From assembly GCA_031549905.1 (NCBI GenBank), contig JAVBPC010000044.1, positions 1-16,334 on the forward strand: a stretch of 16,334 nucleotides of DNA, in the 5' to 3' direction. This document shows positions 7,612 through 14,643 of this stretch, in pieces (position 1 is the first letter of the stretch; each line of letters begins with the position of its first letter). A program made the position numbers and the translations under genes. The notes beneath the pieces are model-generated. The model made no database searches. It had not been told where the DNA came from and saw nothing but the letters and a program-made list of their open reading frames with translations. This stretch comes from Avichristensenella sp031549905. Lineage in GTDB: Bacteria > Bacillota > Clostridia > Christensenellales > Aristaeellaceae.

Positions 7612-8481
7612 ATGATCAAATCCAGGGCGACAAAGTTCGGCGACGTAATCGTTGTGTTCCTCTGCGTGCTGCTGATCCTGATTTGCCTGCTGCCGCTGCT
7701 GAACATCGTGGCGCGCTCGCTCAGTTCCGCAACTGCGCTTGTCCGCAATGAGGTGCTGCTGTGGCCCGTGGGCTTCAACCTGGATGCCTACAAAACGGTG
7801 CTGAAGGATGCGCGCTACACCTGGTCGCTGGAATGGACGGCCATCCTGACCGTGATCTGCATGGTTTGGTCGATGTTCATGACGATCCTGTGCGCATACC
7901 CGCTGACGTATGACCACCTCAAGGGCCGCAAGTTTTTCAACACGCTGATCATCCTGACAATGTATTTCAGCGCGGGCACCATACCCAATTACCTGCTGCT
8001 CAAGGATGTTGGCCTGATCAACAGCCCGGTGGTGCTGATCATTCCCAACTGCCTGAGCGTGTTCAACATGATCATCCTGCGCAGCTTTTTCTACGGCATT
8101 CCGGAAAGCCTGCGGGAATCCGCGGAGCTTGACGGCGCGGGCCCCATCCGCGTGCTGGTCAGCATCTACCTGCCGCTGTCCACCTCCGTGCTGGCCACGC
8201 TGACGCTGTTCTACGCGGTGGGCCGCTGGAACGGCTTCTCAGACGCGCTGATGTTCTTAAACCGCCGCGAATACTACCCGATCCAGCGCCTGCTGTACGA
8301 TATCCTGAACAGCACCAACGCGTTCGAAGCTGCCACCCAGGAAGGCTTCACCACCCCCGGCCTTGCCGAAACCCTGCGCATGGCAACGGTGGCGTTCGCC
8401 ACGGTGCCGATCCTGCTGGTCTACCCCTGGCTGCAAAAATATTTTATCACAGGTGTTACTGTCGGGGCCGAAAAAGGATAA
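7612..8481 (+). CDS. ABC importer permease, YtcP-like (cassette 1)
   Basis: 289 residues. The second membrane subunit of importer 1, partner of the LplB-like protein. Helices are visible near 11-34, 74-97, 108-122, 137-157, 188-204 and 256-272. The EAA loop lies at about 168-190 (RESAELDGAGPIRVLVSIYL). AVGRWNGFSDALMFL after the loop and the C-terminal FITGVTVGAEKG are typical of the YtcP/LplC family, which ends in GxxxGAxKG. The SD GAAGGGAGG (7595-7603) is eight bases before the ATG. It is probably co-transcribed with the upstream permease. A 156-bp gap with three hairpins separates it from the binding-protein gene, unlike the tight spacing between the permeases, so expression may be stepped at this point. 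Confidence 0.93.
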   Translation: MIKSRATKFGDVIVVFLCVLLILICLLPLLNIVARSLSSATALVRNEVLLWPVGFNLDAYKTVLKDARYTWSLEWTAILTVICMVWSMFMTILCAYPLTYDHLKGRKFFNTLIILTMYFSAGTIPNYLLLKDVGLINSPVVLIIPNCLSVFNMIILRSFFYGIPESLRESAELDGAGPIRVLVSIYLPLSTSVLATLTLFYAVGRWNGFSDALMFLNRREYYPIQRLLYDILNSTNAFEAATQEGFTTPGLAETLRMATVAFATVPILLVYPWLQKYFITGVTVGAEKG

Positions 8482-8516
8482 TACCCCAACCCGCCGTGAG
8501 GCGAAAAGAAAGGATT

Positions 8517-8537
8517 CCAAAGGGCAAAGCCCTTTGG
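8517..8537 (+). repeat. Stem-loop A upstream of the binding-protein gene
   Basis: A perfect 9-bp stem, CCAAAGGGC (8517-8525) with GCCCTTTGG (8529-8537), closing an AAA loop. No T-run follows, so it is more likely an RNA stability or processing element, or a dispersed repeat, than a terminator. Confidence 0.8.
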
Positions 8538-8543
8538 CAGGGT

Positions 8544-8560
8544 CTGGGACGGAGTCCCAG
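8544..8560 (+). repeat. Stem-loop B upstream of the binding-protein gene
   Basis: A perfect 7-bp stem, CTGGGAC (8544-8550) with GTCCCAG (8554-8560), and a GGA loop, six bases after stem-loop A. The GGA loop recurs in the 3' hairpin at 16281-16299. Confidence 0.8.
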
Positions 8561-8594
8561 CGTTCCTTCCACTTCCCCTTCCTCCATGCCCATT

Positions 8595-8609
8595 GCGCGC
8601 GGTGCGCGC
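8595..8609 (+). repeat. Stem-loop C upstream of the binding-protein gene
   Basis: GCGCGC (8595-8600), loop GGT, GCGCGC (8604-8609). It lies 28 bases before the start codon and just ahead of the SD AGGAGG (8626-8631), so it leaves the ribosome binding site free. Confidence 0.7.
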
Positions 8610-8637
8610 TGCAAATATGTCTATTAGGAGGTCTATC

Positions 8638-10245
8638 ATGAAAAAAGCGCTATCCTTCCTGCTTGTGACCCTGCTGGTGCTGGGGTCGCTGGCGACGTGG
8701 GCCATGGCTAGCGACGAGATCGTAGACGGCCGCTTTGTGGAAACGAAGCAGATCACCGTTGAGATCTATGACCGCGGCCTGGACGGCGGAAAGACCACCC
8801 CGGAAAACAACTTCTACACCGACTACATCAAAGAAGGCATGCTGCGCGACCACAACGTGGAGGTCACGTTCGTGCCCGTCAGCCGCTGGGATGAGACTTC
8901 GGTCATCAACAACCTGTTGGCCGCAAGCGACGCGCCCGACGTATGCGTGACGTACAGCTACCCGACCATCCAGACGTACGCCTCCATGGGCGGCGTGCAG
9001 GATCTGGCCCCCTACCTTGAGGAGTACAAAGACCTGCTGCCCAACCTGTGGGAGTTCCTGGGCGATTTCAACCTCTATTATGATCAGGACCCCGAGACCG
9101 GCACCGTGTGGGCCATCGAGGCGAAGCTGGTCACCAACGCGCGCATCAACACGTTTGTTCGCCAGGATTGGCTTGCCAAGCTGGGCCTTGCCGAACCCAC
9201 CACCATGGAAGAGTTCGAAGCGATGCTGTACGCGTTTCAGGAGAACGCCGAGCTGCTGCTGGGCGCTGACGCGGACAAGATGATCCCCTTCGCCACCAGC
9301 TATGACATCCGCTGGCGCGCGGAACACCTGCTCAACGCCTATGCGCCGGAAGATTTCTCCGACAAGGATGCTTACATCTACGGCTTTGACGGCGGCAACC
9401 TGCTGTTCCCAGGCTACAAAGAGGGCATCCGCAAGCTGAACGAATGGTACAACGCGGGCCTGATCTGGGCCGACTTCGGCCTGTACGGCTCTGGCGACAC
9501 CACCGAAACCAACCTGATCAAGAGCGGTTTCGTGGGCGCGTTCATCCACAACTGGGATCTGCCCTACCGTGACGGCGCGGATGGTATCCATGGCGGCCTG
9601 CAGACCATTGTGGGCGAAGACGCCGCGTTCATCGCCGTAACGGTGTTTCAGAACGACGCGGGCCTGTACCGCAAGTTCCTGGCCAACCCGATCGACCGCA
9701 AGGTGTTCTTCCCCATCACCAACAAGGAACCGCTCGCTTCCCTGCTGTACCTGGATTGGATCACAGATATCGAGCACAAGACGTTCCTGCAGATCGGGGA
9801 AGAGGGCGTGACGCATGAAGTGCTGGAAGACGGCACGATCAAGACCATCGCCGCCACGAACGAGAAGATCATCAACAGCCAGTACAACATCGACTACACC
9901 ATCACCAACAACGGCCTGGATCTGGGCGATACGGATCTGCGCAGCCGCTCCATCGCGCTTGGGTACAGCGGTGTGGATGCCAGCTTCATCTCCCGCGCAT
10001 ATGCCGCATCCACCCAGGATGGGCGCGTGTTTGTGCACTACAACTGCGGCCCGATTGAAGCCGAAGAGGGCGTGGGCGAAATGCTGAAAGAAAAGCGCGA
10101 TGCGATGCTGGTGCAGGCTGTCGTCGCCAAGGTCGAAGATTTCGACAAGGTGTATGACGCGGGCATGGCAGACTATCTGGCTTCCGGCGCGCAGGCCATC
10201 ATCGATGAGCGGGCCGCGGCTTTCGCGAAGTACTACGGCGAGTAA
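8638..10245 (+). CDS. Extracellular solute-binding protein (cassette 1), secreted, no lipobox
   Basis: 535 residues from the ATG at 8638, chosen because the SD AGGAGG (8626-8631) precedes it and it opens a signal peptide (MKKALSFLLVTLLVLGSLAT). A type I cleavage site, AMA-S, falls at residues 22-25. There is no cysteine lipobox. The mature part has VEIYDRGLDGG (41-51), LLAASDAPDV (93-102) and VTNARINTFVRQDWLAKLG, typical of the large LipO/YtcQ-like binding proteins (SBP_bac_1 fold) that pair with LplB and YtcP permeases. It would capture an oligosaccharide outside the cell and deliver it to the permease pair upstream. Context suggests xylan-derived oligosaccharides, but the ligand is not readable. 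It shares only short motifs with the second binding protein in the window, so the two probably differ in ligand. A terminator-like hairpin follows directly. Confidence 0.92.
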   Translation: MKKALSFLLVTLLVLGSLATWAMASDEIVDGRFVETKQITVEIYDRGLDGGKTTPENNFYTDYIKEGMLRDHNVEVTFVPVSRWDETSVINNLLAASDAPDVCVTYSYPTIQTYASMGGVQDLAPYLEEYKDLLPNLWEFLGDFNLYYDQDPETGTVWAIEAKLVTNARINTFVRQDWLAKLGLAEPTTMEEFEAMLYAFQENAELLLGADADKMIPFATSYDIRWRAEHLLNAYAPEDFSDKDAYIYGFDGGNLLFPGYKEGIRKLNEWYNAGLIWADFGLYGSGDTTETNLIKSGFVGAFIHNWDLPYRDGADGIHGGLQTIVGEDAAFIAVTVFQNDAGLYRKFLANPIDRKVFFPITNKEPLASLLYLDWITDIEHKTFLQIGEEGVTHEVLEDGTIKTIAATNEKIINSQYNIDYTITNNGLDLGDTDLRSRSIALGYSGVDASFISRAYAASTQDGRVFVHYNCGPIEAEEGVGEMLKEKRDAMLVQAVVAKVEDFDKVYDAGMADYLASGAQAIIDERAAAFAKYYGE

Positions 10246-10265
10246 GCGCTAATCGGTAATACCAC

Positions 10266-10296
10266 AGGAGGAGGGGCGTTGCTCCTTCTCCTTTTC
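10266..10296 (+). terminator. Terminator-like hairpin between binding protein 1 and GH8
   Basis: AGGAGGAGGGGC (10266-10277) pairs with GCTCCTTCTCCT (10281-10292) over 12 bp with two G-U pairs and a GTT loop, followed by a short TTT run. It probably reduces, but may not stop, read-through into the GH8 gene. The 3' arm includes CTCCTT, which could instead pair with the GH8 SD. Confidence 0.6.
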
Positions 10297-10326
10297 ATTT
10301 GGAATATTCCCAAGGAGGAAACTTGC

Positions 10327-11439
10327 ATGCAAAACCTGCTGGCGCGCATTGGCGTTACTCAGGCAGAGGCTGACGCGCGCATTGGGGAAACTTTCCGCCT
10401 GATGTTTGAAGACCCTGTTCAGCGGTTTTACCACGAGCTTGGCGCGGACATGGGCTATATGGAAGACACCGGCAACCACGATGCCCGCACCGAGGGCATG
10501 AGCTACGGCATGATGGTGGCGGTGCAGCTGGACAGGAAGGATATATTTGACCGGCTGTGGCTATTTTCTAAGCGGTTCATGTGGCACCCGGACGGCAAAT
10601 ATCAGGGGTGTTTTGCATGGTCCACCAAGCTGGATGGCACAAGGAACTCGCAGGGCCCCGCGCCGGACGGCGAGGAATACTATGCGCTGGCGCTGTTTTT
10701 CGCGGCAAACCGGTGGGGCGACGGTGCCGAGCCGTTCAACTACAGCGCGCAGGCAAGGGATATCCTGCGCCACTGCGTGCACCAGCATGAGATGGTAGAA
10801 GGCGGCAGCCCCATGTGGGACCCGGACAATCACCTGATCAAGTTCGTGCCGGAGCTGCCGTTTTCCGATCCGTCATATCACCTGCCGCACTTTTACGGGC
10901 TGTTTGCCCGCTGGGCCGATGAGGCCGACCGTCCCTTCTGGCGCAGCGCCGCCAGTGCCAGCCGCGCCTACCTGGCGGTCGCCTGCCACCCGGAGACCGG
11001 CCTTGCCCCCGAGTACGCGCACTTTGACGGCACGCCGGAAACCACGCGCGGGCACAGCCATTACTATTCCGATGCGTACCGCGTGGCGCTGAACATTGGG
11101 CTGGATGCGGCATGGTGCGGCAAAACGCCGGAACTGACGCGCATTGCGGACAACGTCCAGCGTTTCTTTTGCGAAAAGGCCGACATGGAGGACCTGCGCA
11201 CCTACACGGTGGACGGTCAGGCATTGGACCAGCCCGCGCTGCACCCCGTGGCGATTGTGGCGACGAACGCGGCGGCATCGGTGGCGGCATCTCAAAAGAA
11301 CGCGGCGCATGCCGACCAATGCCTGCGCCTGTTCTGGCAAACCCCGCCCCGCACCGGCGACAGGCGCTATTACGATAACTTCCTGTACTTGTTCAGCCTG
11401 ATGCTGTTGGCGGGAAGGTATGCGGTTATTGAGAGGTAG
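10327..11439 (+). CDS. GH8 reducing-end xylose-releasing exo-oligoxylanase (Rex-like)
   Basis: 370 residues. Strongly resembles Bacillus halodurans Rex (BH2105, EC 3.2.1.156), which releases xylose from the reducing end of xylo-oligosaccharides by inversion. Matching stretches are RTEGMSYGMM (54-63), GPAPDGEEYYALALFFA (110-126), FSDPSYHLPHFY (179-190), ACHPETGLAPEY (219-230), SDAYRVALNIGLD (248-260) and DRRYYDN (345-351). Glu56 is the general acid and Asp249 the general base. His306 in ALHPV matches the His loop that blocks the minus side and makes Rex an exo-enzyme. No signal peptide: cytoplasmic. The ATG at 10327 has SD AAGGAGG (10312-10318); an in-frame TTG at 10279 lies inside the preceding hairpin and is unlikely. 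The gene sits between the two transport cassettes and ends at a strong terminator. This is the clearest indicator that the locus handles xylan fragments. Confidence 0.95.
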   Translation: MQNLLARIGVTQAEADARIGETFRLMFEDPVQRFYHELGADMGYMEDTGNHDARTEGMSYGMMVAVQLDRKDIFDRLWLFSKRFMWHPDGKYQGCFAWSTKLDGTRNSQGPAPDGEEYYALALFFAANRWGDGAEPFNYSAQARDILRHCVHQHEMVEGGSPMWDPDNHLIKFVPELPFSDPSYHLPHFYGLFARWADEADRPFWRSAASASRAYLAVACHPETGLAPEYAHFDGTPETTRGHSHYYSDAYRVALNIGLDAAWCGKTPELTRIADNVQRFFCEKADMEDLRTYTVDGQALDQPALHPVAIVATNAAASVAASQKNAAHADQCLRLFWQTPPRTGDRRYYDNFLYLFSLMLLAGRYAVIER

Positions 11440-11444
11440 AGAGA

Positions 11445-11482
11445 ACGCCAGGGGCAGATACTCCTGGCGTATCTTCTTTTTT
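11445..11482 (+). terminator. Rho-independent terminator after GH8
   Basis: ACGCCAGG (11445-11452) pairs perfectly with CCTGGCGT (11463-11470), with two further pairs possible into the loop, followed by ATCTTCTTTTTT. It ends the upstream operon just before the LacI operator cluster. Confidence 0.88.
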
Positions 11483-11513
11483 CAATTGAAAACGTTTTCA
11501 AATTCATTTTCAA
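11479..11513. promoter_or_regulatory. LacI-type operator cluster O1
   Basis: TTGAAAACGTTTTCAA (11486-11501) is a perfect 16-bp palindrome with the central CG expected of LacI-family operators. Two extra half-sites TTTTCAA flank it at 11479-11485 and 11507-11513; the first forms a second perfect palindrome, TTTTCAATTGAAAA (11479-11492). The sequence also fits the general cre pattern, so CcpA binding cannot be excluded. Confidence 0.75.
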
Positions 11514-11594
11514 GCACCTCACCAACACCCACATAATACTGCCCTTATGCACAATAAACAGTCGGTTTTTGCGAAAAAATATGGATCAACCCTA

Positions 11595-11610
11595 TTGAAA
11601 AGGTTTTCAA
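11595..11610. promoter_or_regulatory. LacI-type operator O2 overlapping the promoter
   Basis: TTGAAAAGGTTTTCAA has the same 7-bp arms as O1 but a GG centre in place of CG. Its left half is the -35 hexamer of the lacI promoter, so a bound repressor would block RNA polymerase. Centre-to-centre distance to O1 is 109 bp, compatible with a DNA loop. Confidence 0.75.
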
Positions 11611-11623
11611 TGTATGCTACAAT
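11595..11623 (+). promoter_or_regulatory. Promoter of the lacI-transport operon 2
   Basis: TTGAAA (11595-11600), a 17-bp spacer, then TACAAT (11618-11623) with TG at 11615-11616 (extended -10). Transcription would start near 11630, before the LacI start codon at 11658. Confidence 0.75.
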
Positions 11624-11657
11624 CTCCTCATCCAATACCGATGCAGGGGGTGTGGGC

Positions 11658-12701
11658 ATGGCGGGCGACACCATCACAATTCTGGATATCGCCAGGGAGG
11701 CGGGCGTTTCCGCCGCCACGGTTTCCCGCGTGCTGGGCGATCACCCCAACGTCAGCCAGAAAACATACCAAGCGGTGCGCCGCGTTATCGACAAATACAA
11801 TTTCAAGCCCAACAGCATGGCGCGCGGGCTTTTAAGCCGCAGTTCCCGCACGATGGGCATCATCCTGCCATCCATCACCCATCCGTACTACGCCAGCATT
11901 TTCAGCGCCGCGCAGGAAGAGGCCGGCTCGAACGGCTTCGTTGTGCAGATATACCGCCTGCCGTACAACATCCGCATTTCAGATGCGTTCGTCGATCAGC
12001 TGATAGAGCGCCGACTGGACGGCGTGCTGTTTTCCGGCGGGTTTGTGGAACCCAAAAGCCCGGAAGAGCTGCCCGCCGTGCTTGGCCGCCTGAAGCAATA
12101 CATGCCCATCGTCACCGTTTGCCCGCCGATCCCGGGGCTTTCCTGCATCAGCATTTACACCGACCTGGCGCTCGGCATGCGCAAGGCTGTGCGCCACCTG
12201 GCAACGCTGGGCCACCGCCGCATCGCGTTCCTGGGCGCGACGGATGAAACCCGCAGCGTGGGCGACCGCGAAGCAGGCTTCTTCGATGAGATGCGCGCGC
12301 TGAGTCTAAGTCCTCTCATCCAGCCCGAAAAAACGCACACCCCGCAAACGGGCGAAATGGCGGTGTTGAAGCTCCTCTCCGGCCTGCCGCGCATGGAATG
12401 GCCGACCGCGCTGATCGTGGTCAACGACCTGATGGCCCTTGGCGTGCTGCGCCAGCTCAGCAAGATGGGCCTGACGCTGCCGGATGACATGGCCGTCGTC
12501 GGCTGCGACAACCAATTCTTTTCCGCATACACACATCCCCCCCTTACCACGCTGGAAGTCAACACCGATGAGCATGGCCGCGTCGCCATGCAGCAGCTTT
12601 TGCAGGCCACCCGGCAGGATATCCCGCCCTTCATCCAGGTGCGCGAGCCCACGCTGATCGTGCGCGAATCCTGCGGCGCGGGGAAAAGGCCGGGGATATA
12701 G
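11658..12701 (+). CDS. LacI-family transcriptional repressor
   Basis: 347 residues from the ATG at 11658. This start is chosen because AGGGGG (11645-11650) precedes it by seven bases and the promoter's -10 box lies at 11618-11623; the frame stays open upstream to an ATG at 11547, but that lies before the predicted transcription start. Residues 4-50 are the LacI helix-turn-helix and hinge (ITILDIAREAGVSAATVSRV, then NFKPNSMARGL). The remainder is the two-lobed sugar-binding domain, with GIILPSITHPYYASIF, RRLDGVLFSGG, LGHRRIAFLG, VVNDLMALGVL and MAVVGCDNQFF. It is followed after 36 bp by transporter genes, so it likely represses its own operon by binding O1 and O2 and releases on a sugar carried or produced by the system. 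The effector is unknown; a xylo-oligosaccharide or xylose is an inference from the neighbouring GH8. Confidence 0.93.
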   Translation: MAGDTITILDIAREAGVSAATVSRVLGDHPNVSQKTYQAVRRVIDKYNFKPNSMARGLLSRSSRTMGIILPSITHPYYASIFSAAQEEAGSNGFVVQIYRLPYNIRISDAFVDQLIERRLDGVLFSGGFVEPKSPEELPAVLGRLKQYMPIVTVCPPIPGLSCISIYTDLALGMRKAVRHLATLGHRRIAFLGATDETRSVGDREAGFFDEMRALSLSPLIQPEKTHTPQTGEMAVLKLLSGLPRMEWPTALIVVNDLMALGVLRQLSKMGLTLPDDMAVVGCDNQFFSAYTHPPLTTLEVNTDEHGRVAMQQLLQATRQDIPPFIQVREPTLIVRESCGAGKRPGI

Positions 12702-12737
12702 CCGCAACGCCTTCTGCCTAAGAAAGGGGTGTCTCTT

Positions 12738-13667
12738 GTGGCCCAGCCCGAACTGCGCTACCGCAAGCCGCGCTTCCTGTCCTGGATCAAACAGGACTGG
12801 GAGCTGTACCTGCTGCTGATCCTGCCGATGGCGTTTGTGCTTGTGTTCAAGTACGGCTCGTACCTTGGCCTTTCCGCCGCGTTCAAGGATTACAAGATCG
12901 TCAAGGGCCTTGCTGGCAGCGCGTGGAACGGCCTTGCGAACTTCGAAAAGGTGTTCAAAACCCGCGATTTTACCCGCGCATTCAGGAACACGCTGCTGCT
13001 CAACGGCCTTGACCTGATCGTGGGCTTTCCCGCGCCGATCCTGCTGGCGCTGATGCTCAACGAAGTGCGCCACAAGGCGTTCAAAAAGGTGACGCAAACG
13101 CTGCTGTACCTGCCGCACTTTCTGTCGTGGGTCATCATCGGGTCGATCGCGTACCAGCTGTTCAGCCTGTCCGGCATCGTCAACACCATGATCACGGACA
13201 GCGGCGCGAAGGCCATCCCCTTCCTGCAGGAAAACACGCACTGGCTGGTGTCGTACGTCGTCATCGGCGTGTGGCAAACGATGGGCTGGGGCACGATCGT
13301 GTACCTGGCGGCGATCACCGGCATCAACCCGGAACTGTACGAAGCCGCCATCGTTGACGGCGCGGGCCGCTTCGGCCAGATTCTGCACGTCACGCTGCCG
13401 TCAATCCGCCCTACAATCGTAACGCTTTTGATCATGAACCTTGGCCGCGTGATGGGCGGAAGCTTTGAGCGCGTGCACTCGCTGATGAACGTTGCCACCA
13501 CGGAGTACACCTACACCATTCCGATGCTGGTGTGGCGCTGGGGTCTGGAGGGCGGCAAGTACGGCCAGGCGACCGCGCTGGGCCTGTTCCAGTCGGTGAT
13601 CGGCCTGTTGTTGGTGCTGGGCAGCGATTTCGTCGCCAAGCGCTTTGGAGAGGAGGGTTTGCTGTGA
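12738..13667 (+). CDS. ABC importer permease, LplB-like (cassette 2)
   Basis: 309 residues starting at GTG 12738, which is eight bases after the SD AAAGGGG (12723-12729). Another in-frame GTG at 12729 overlaps that SD and is less likely. The EAA loop is at about 200-222 (LYEAAIVDGAGRFGQILHVTL). It is clearly homologous to the first LplB-like permease, sharing VGFPAPILLAL, LPHFLSW, GVWQ, IVTLLIMNLGR and LGLFQSV, but differs in the N-terminus and the region around 135-170. It would form the channel of a second oligosaccharide importer with the next gene. The SD of that gene lies within its last codons and the stop overlaps the next start, so translation is probably coupled. No ATPase is encoded alongside. 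Confidence 0.93.
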   Translation: MAQPELRYRKPRFLSWIKQDWELYLLLILPMAFVLVFKYGSYLGLSAAFKDYKIVKGLAGSAWNGLANFEKVFKTRDFTRAFRNTLLLNGLDLIVGFPAPILLALMLNEVRHKAFKKVTQTLLYLPHFLSWVIIGSIAYQLFSLSGIVNTMITDSGAKAIPFLQENTHWLVSYVVIGVWQTMGWGTIVYLAAITGINPELYEAAIVDGAGRFGQILHVTLPSIRPTIVTLLIMNLGRVMGGSFERVHSLMNVATTEYTYTIPMLVWRWGLEGGKYGQATALGLFQSVIGLLLVLGSDFVAKRFGEEGLL

Positions 13668-14572
13668 CCGCTGGCACCACCGTCAAAAAGCCGCGCAGGA
13701 AGATCAAAACGGGCAACCTGGCGCTGGATATAGCGATTTACGCGCTGCTGATCCTGGTCTGCATGACGTGCGTGCTGCCGTTCGTGCATGTGCTGGCCAA
13801 ATCGCTTTCCGGCGAATCGTACGTCATCGCGCGCAAGGTGTTCCTGTGGCCTAAGGGCTTCACGATTGAGGCGTACCGGAAGGTCTTGTACGATCAAAGC
13901 ATCGTTAGGTCCATGTACATTTCCATCATCATGACGGTTGCGTTTACCGCCGTCGGCCTTTTCCTGACGCTGTGCGCGGCATACGCGCTGTCCAGAAAAC
14001 ACCTGCGCGGCCGCAAGCTCTTCACCTTCATGATCATGATCACGCTGTATTTCAGCGGCGGCATCATCCCGGATTACCTGCTGATCCACAACCTTGGCAT
14101 GCTGGAAAAGCTGTCTTCGCTGATCCTTCCGCTGGCGTTTTCGGCGTATAACCTGCTGATCATGCGCACGTCCCTTGCATCCAGCTTCCCCGACAGCCTA
14201 GAGGAATCCGCCCGCATCGAGGGCGCCGGGTACCTGCGCGTGCTGTGGAGCCTGGTGATTCCGCTATCCAAACCCATCATCATGACGATTGCGCTGTTCC
14301 TGGCCGTGGGCCGCTGGAACGCGTACCAGGATGCGCTGTTTTACATCAAGCAAAGGGTGGACCTGCGCCCGCTTCAGCTGAAACTGTACTACCTGATCGT
14401 TGCCGCGACGGAGAAGTTCCAGGCATCCGAAACCGTCGTCGTTGTGCAAACGAATCCGGAGGTGCTCAAGGCCGCGTGCGTCATGTTCGCCACGATACCG
14501 ATCCTGTGCATTTACCCGTTCATTCAGCGGTATTTCGTGCAGGGCATCATGATTGGCGCTGTCAAAGGATAA
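13664..14572 (+). CDS. ABC importer permease, YtcP-like (cassette 2)
   Basis: 302 residues from GTG 13664. The start overlaps the previous stop as GTGA and has GGAGAGGAGGG upstream (13647-13657); the frame is open further upstream but that part is out-of-frame sequence of the first permease gene. Helices are visible near 22-44, 82-107, 120-137, 152-168, 200-217 and 270-286. The EAA loop is at about 180-201 (EESARIEGAGYLRVLWSLVI), and the C-terminus GIMIGAVKG is the family ending. It is the counterpart of the cassette 1 YtcP-like protein, with AVGRWN and the LYFSGGIIPDYLL/MYFSAGTIPNYLL block in common. It pairs with the LplB-like permease to move substrate delivered by the downstream binding protein. 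Confidence 0.93.
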   Translation: MTAGTTVKKPRRKIKTGNLALDIAIYALLILVCMTCVLPFVHVLAKSLSGESYVIARKVFLWPKGFTIEAYRKVLYDQSIVRSMYISIIMTVAFTAVGLFLTLCAAYALSRKHLRGRKLFTFMIMITLYFSGGIIPDYLLIHNLGMLEKLSSLILPLAFSAYNLLIMRTSLASSFPDSLEESARIEGAGYLRVLWSLVIPLSKPIIMTIALFLAVGRWNAYQDALFYIKQRVDLRPLQLKLYYLIVAATEKFQASETVVVVQTNPEVLKAACVMFATIPILCIYPFIQRYFVQGIMIGAVKG

Positions 14573-14597
14573 CCGCCAAAACCACTTCGATCCGATA

Positions 14598-14613
14598 ACG
14601 GGGTCCGCCCCGT
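14598..14613 (+). repeat. Stem-loop upstream of binding protein 2
   Basis: ACGGGG (14598-14603), loop TCCG, CCCCGT (14608-14613). It lies 30 bases before the start of the binding-protein gene, at the same relative place as the hairpins in cassette 1. The SD AAGGAGGG (14628-14635) is left unpaired. Confidence 0.65.
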
Positions 14614-14643
14614 CAGGATAAATTAGCAAGGAGGGTACCTGGA

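Noticed and set aside
6457..7917. 486-codon open frame on the minus strand over the cassette 1 permeases
   Set aside because: The predicted protein is rich in Gln, Asp, His and Arg without a fold I recognise; both permeases on the plus strand are clear. Similar antisense frames at 8650-10038, 12306-13388 and 14686-15693 are rejected for the same reason.
8593..8637. Upstream start for binding protein 1
   Set aside because: It would put a basic 15-residue stretch before the MKKALSFLL signal peptide and lacks an SD; the ATG at 8638 has AGGAGG.
8482..8637. Possible riboswitch or CRISPR-like repeat in the gap before binding protein 1
   Set aside because: The three hairpins are not copies of one another at regular spacing and there are no spacers; no known riboswitch core is visible.
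11486..11501. O1 as a cre site for CcpA only
   Set aside because: It fits the cre pattern, but the same arms recur in O2 on the promoter of an adjacent lacI gene and in flanking half-sites, so local LacI control is the simpler reading; CcpA binding as well is not excluded.
11547..11657. Upstream extension of the LacI protein by 37 codons
   Set aside because: The extension lies across operator O2 and the promoter, LacI proteins begin just before the helix-turn-helix, and the ATG at 11658 has its own SD.
13532..13663. Upstream extension of the cassette 2 YtcP-like permease
   Set aside because: The region is coding sequence of the LplB-like permease in another frame; the GTG at 13664 has a good SD and the GTGA overlap typical of coupled genes.
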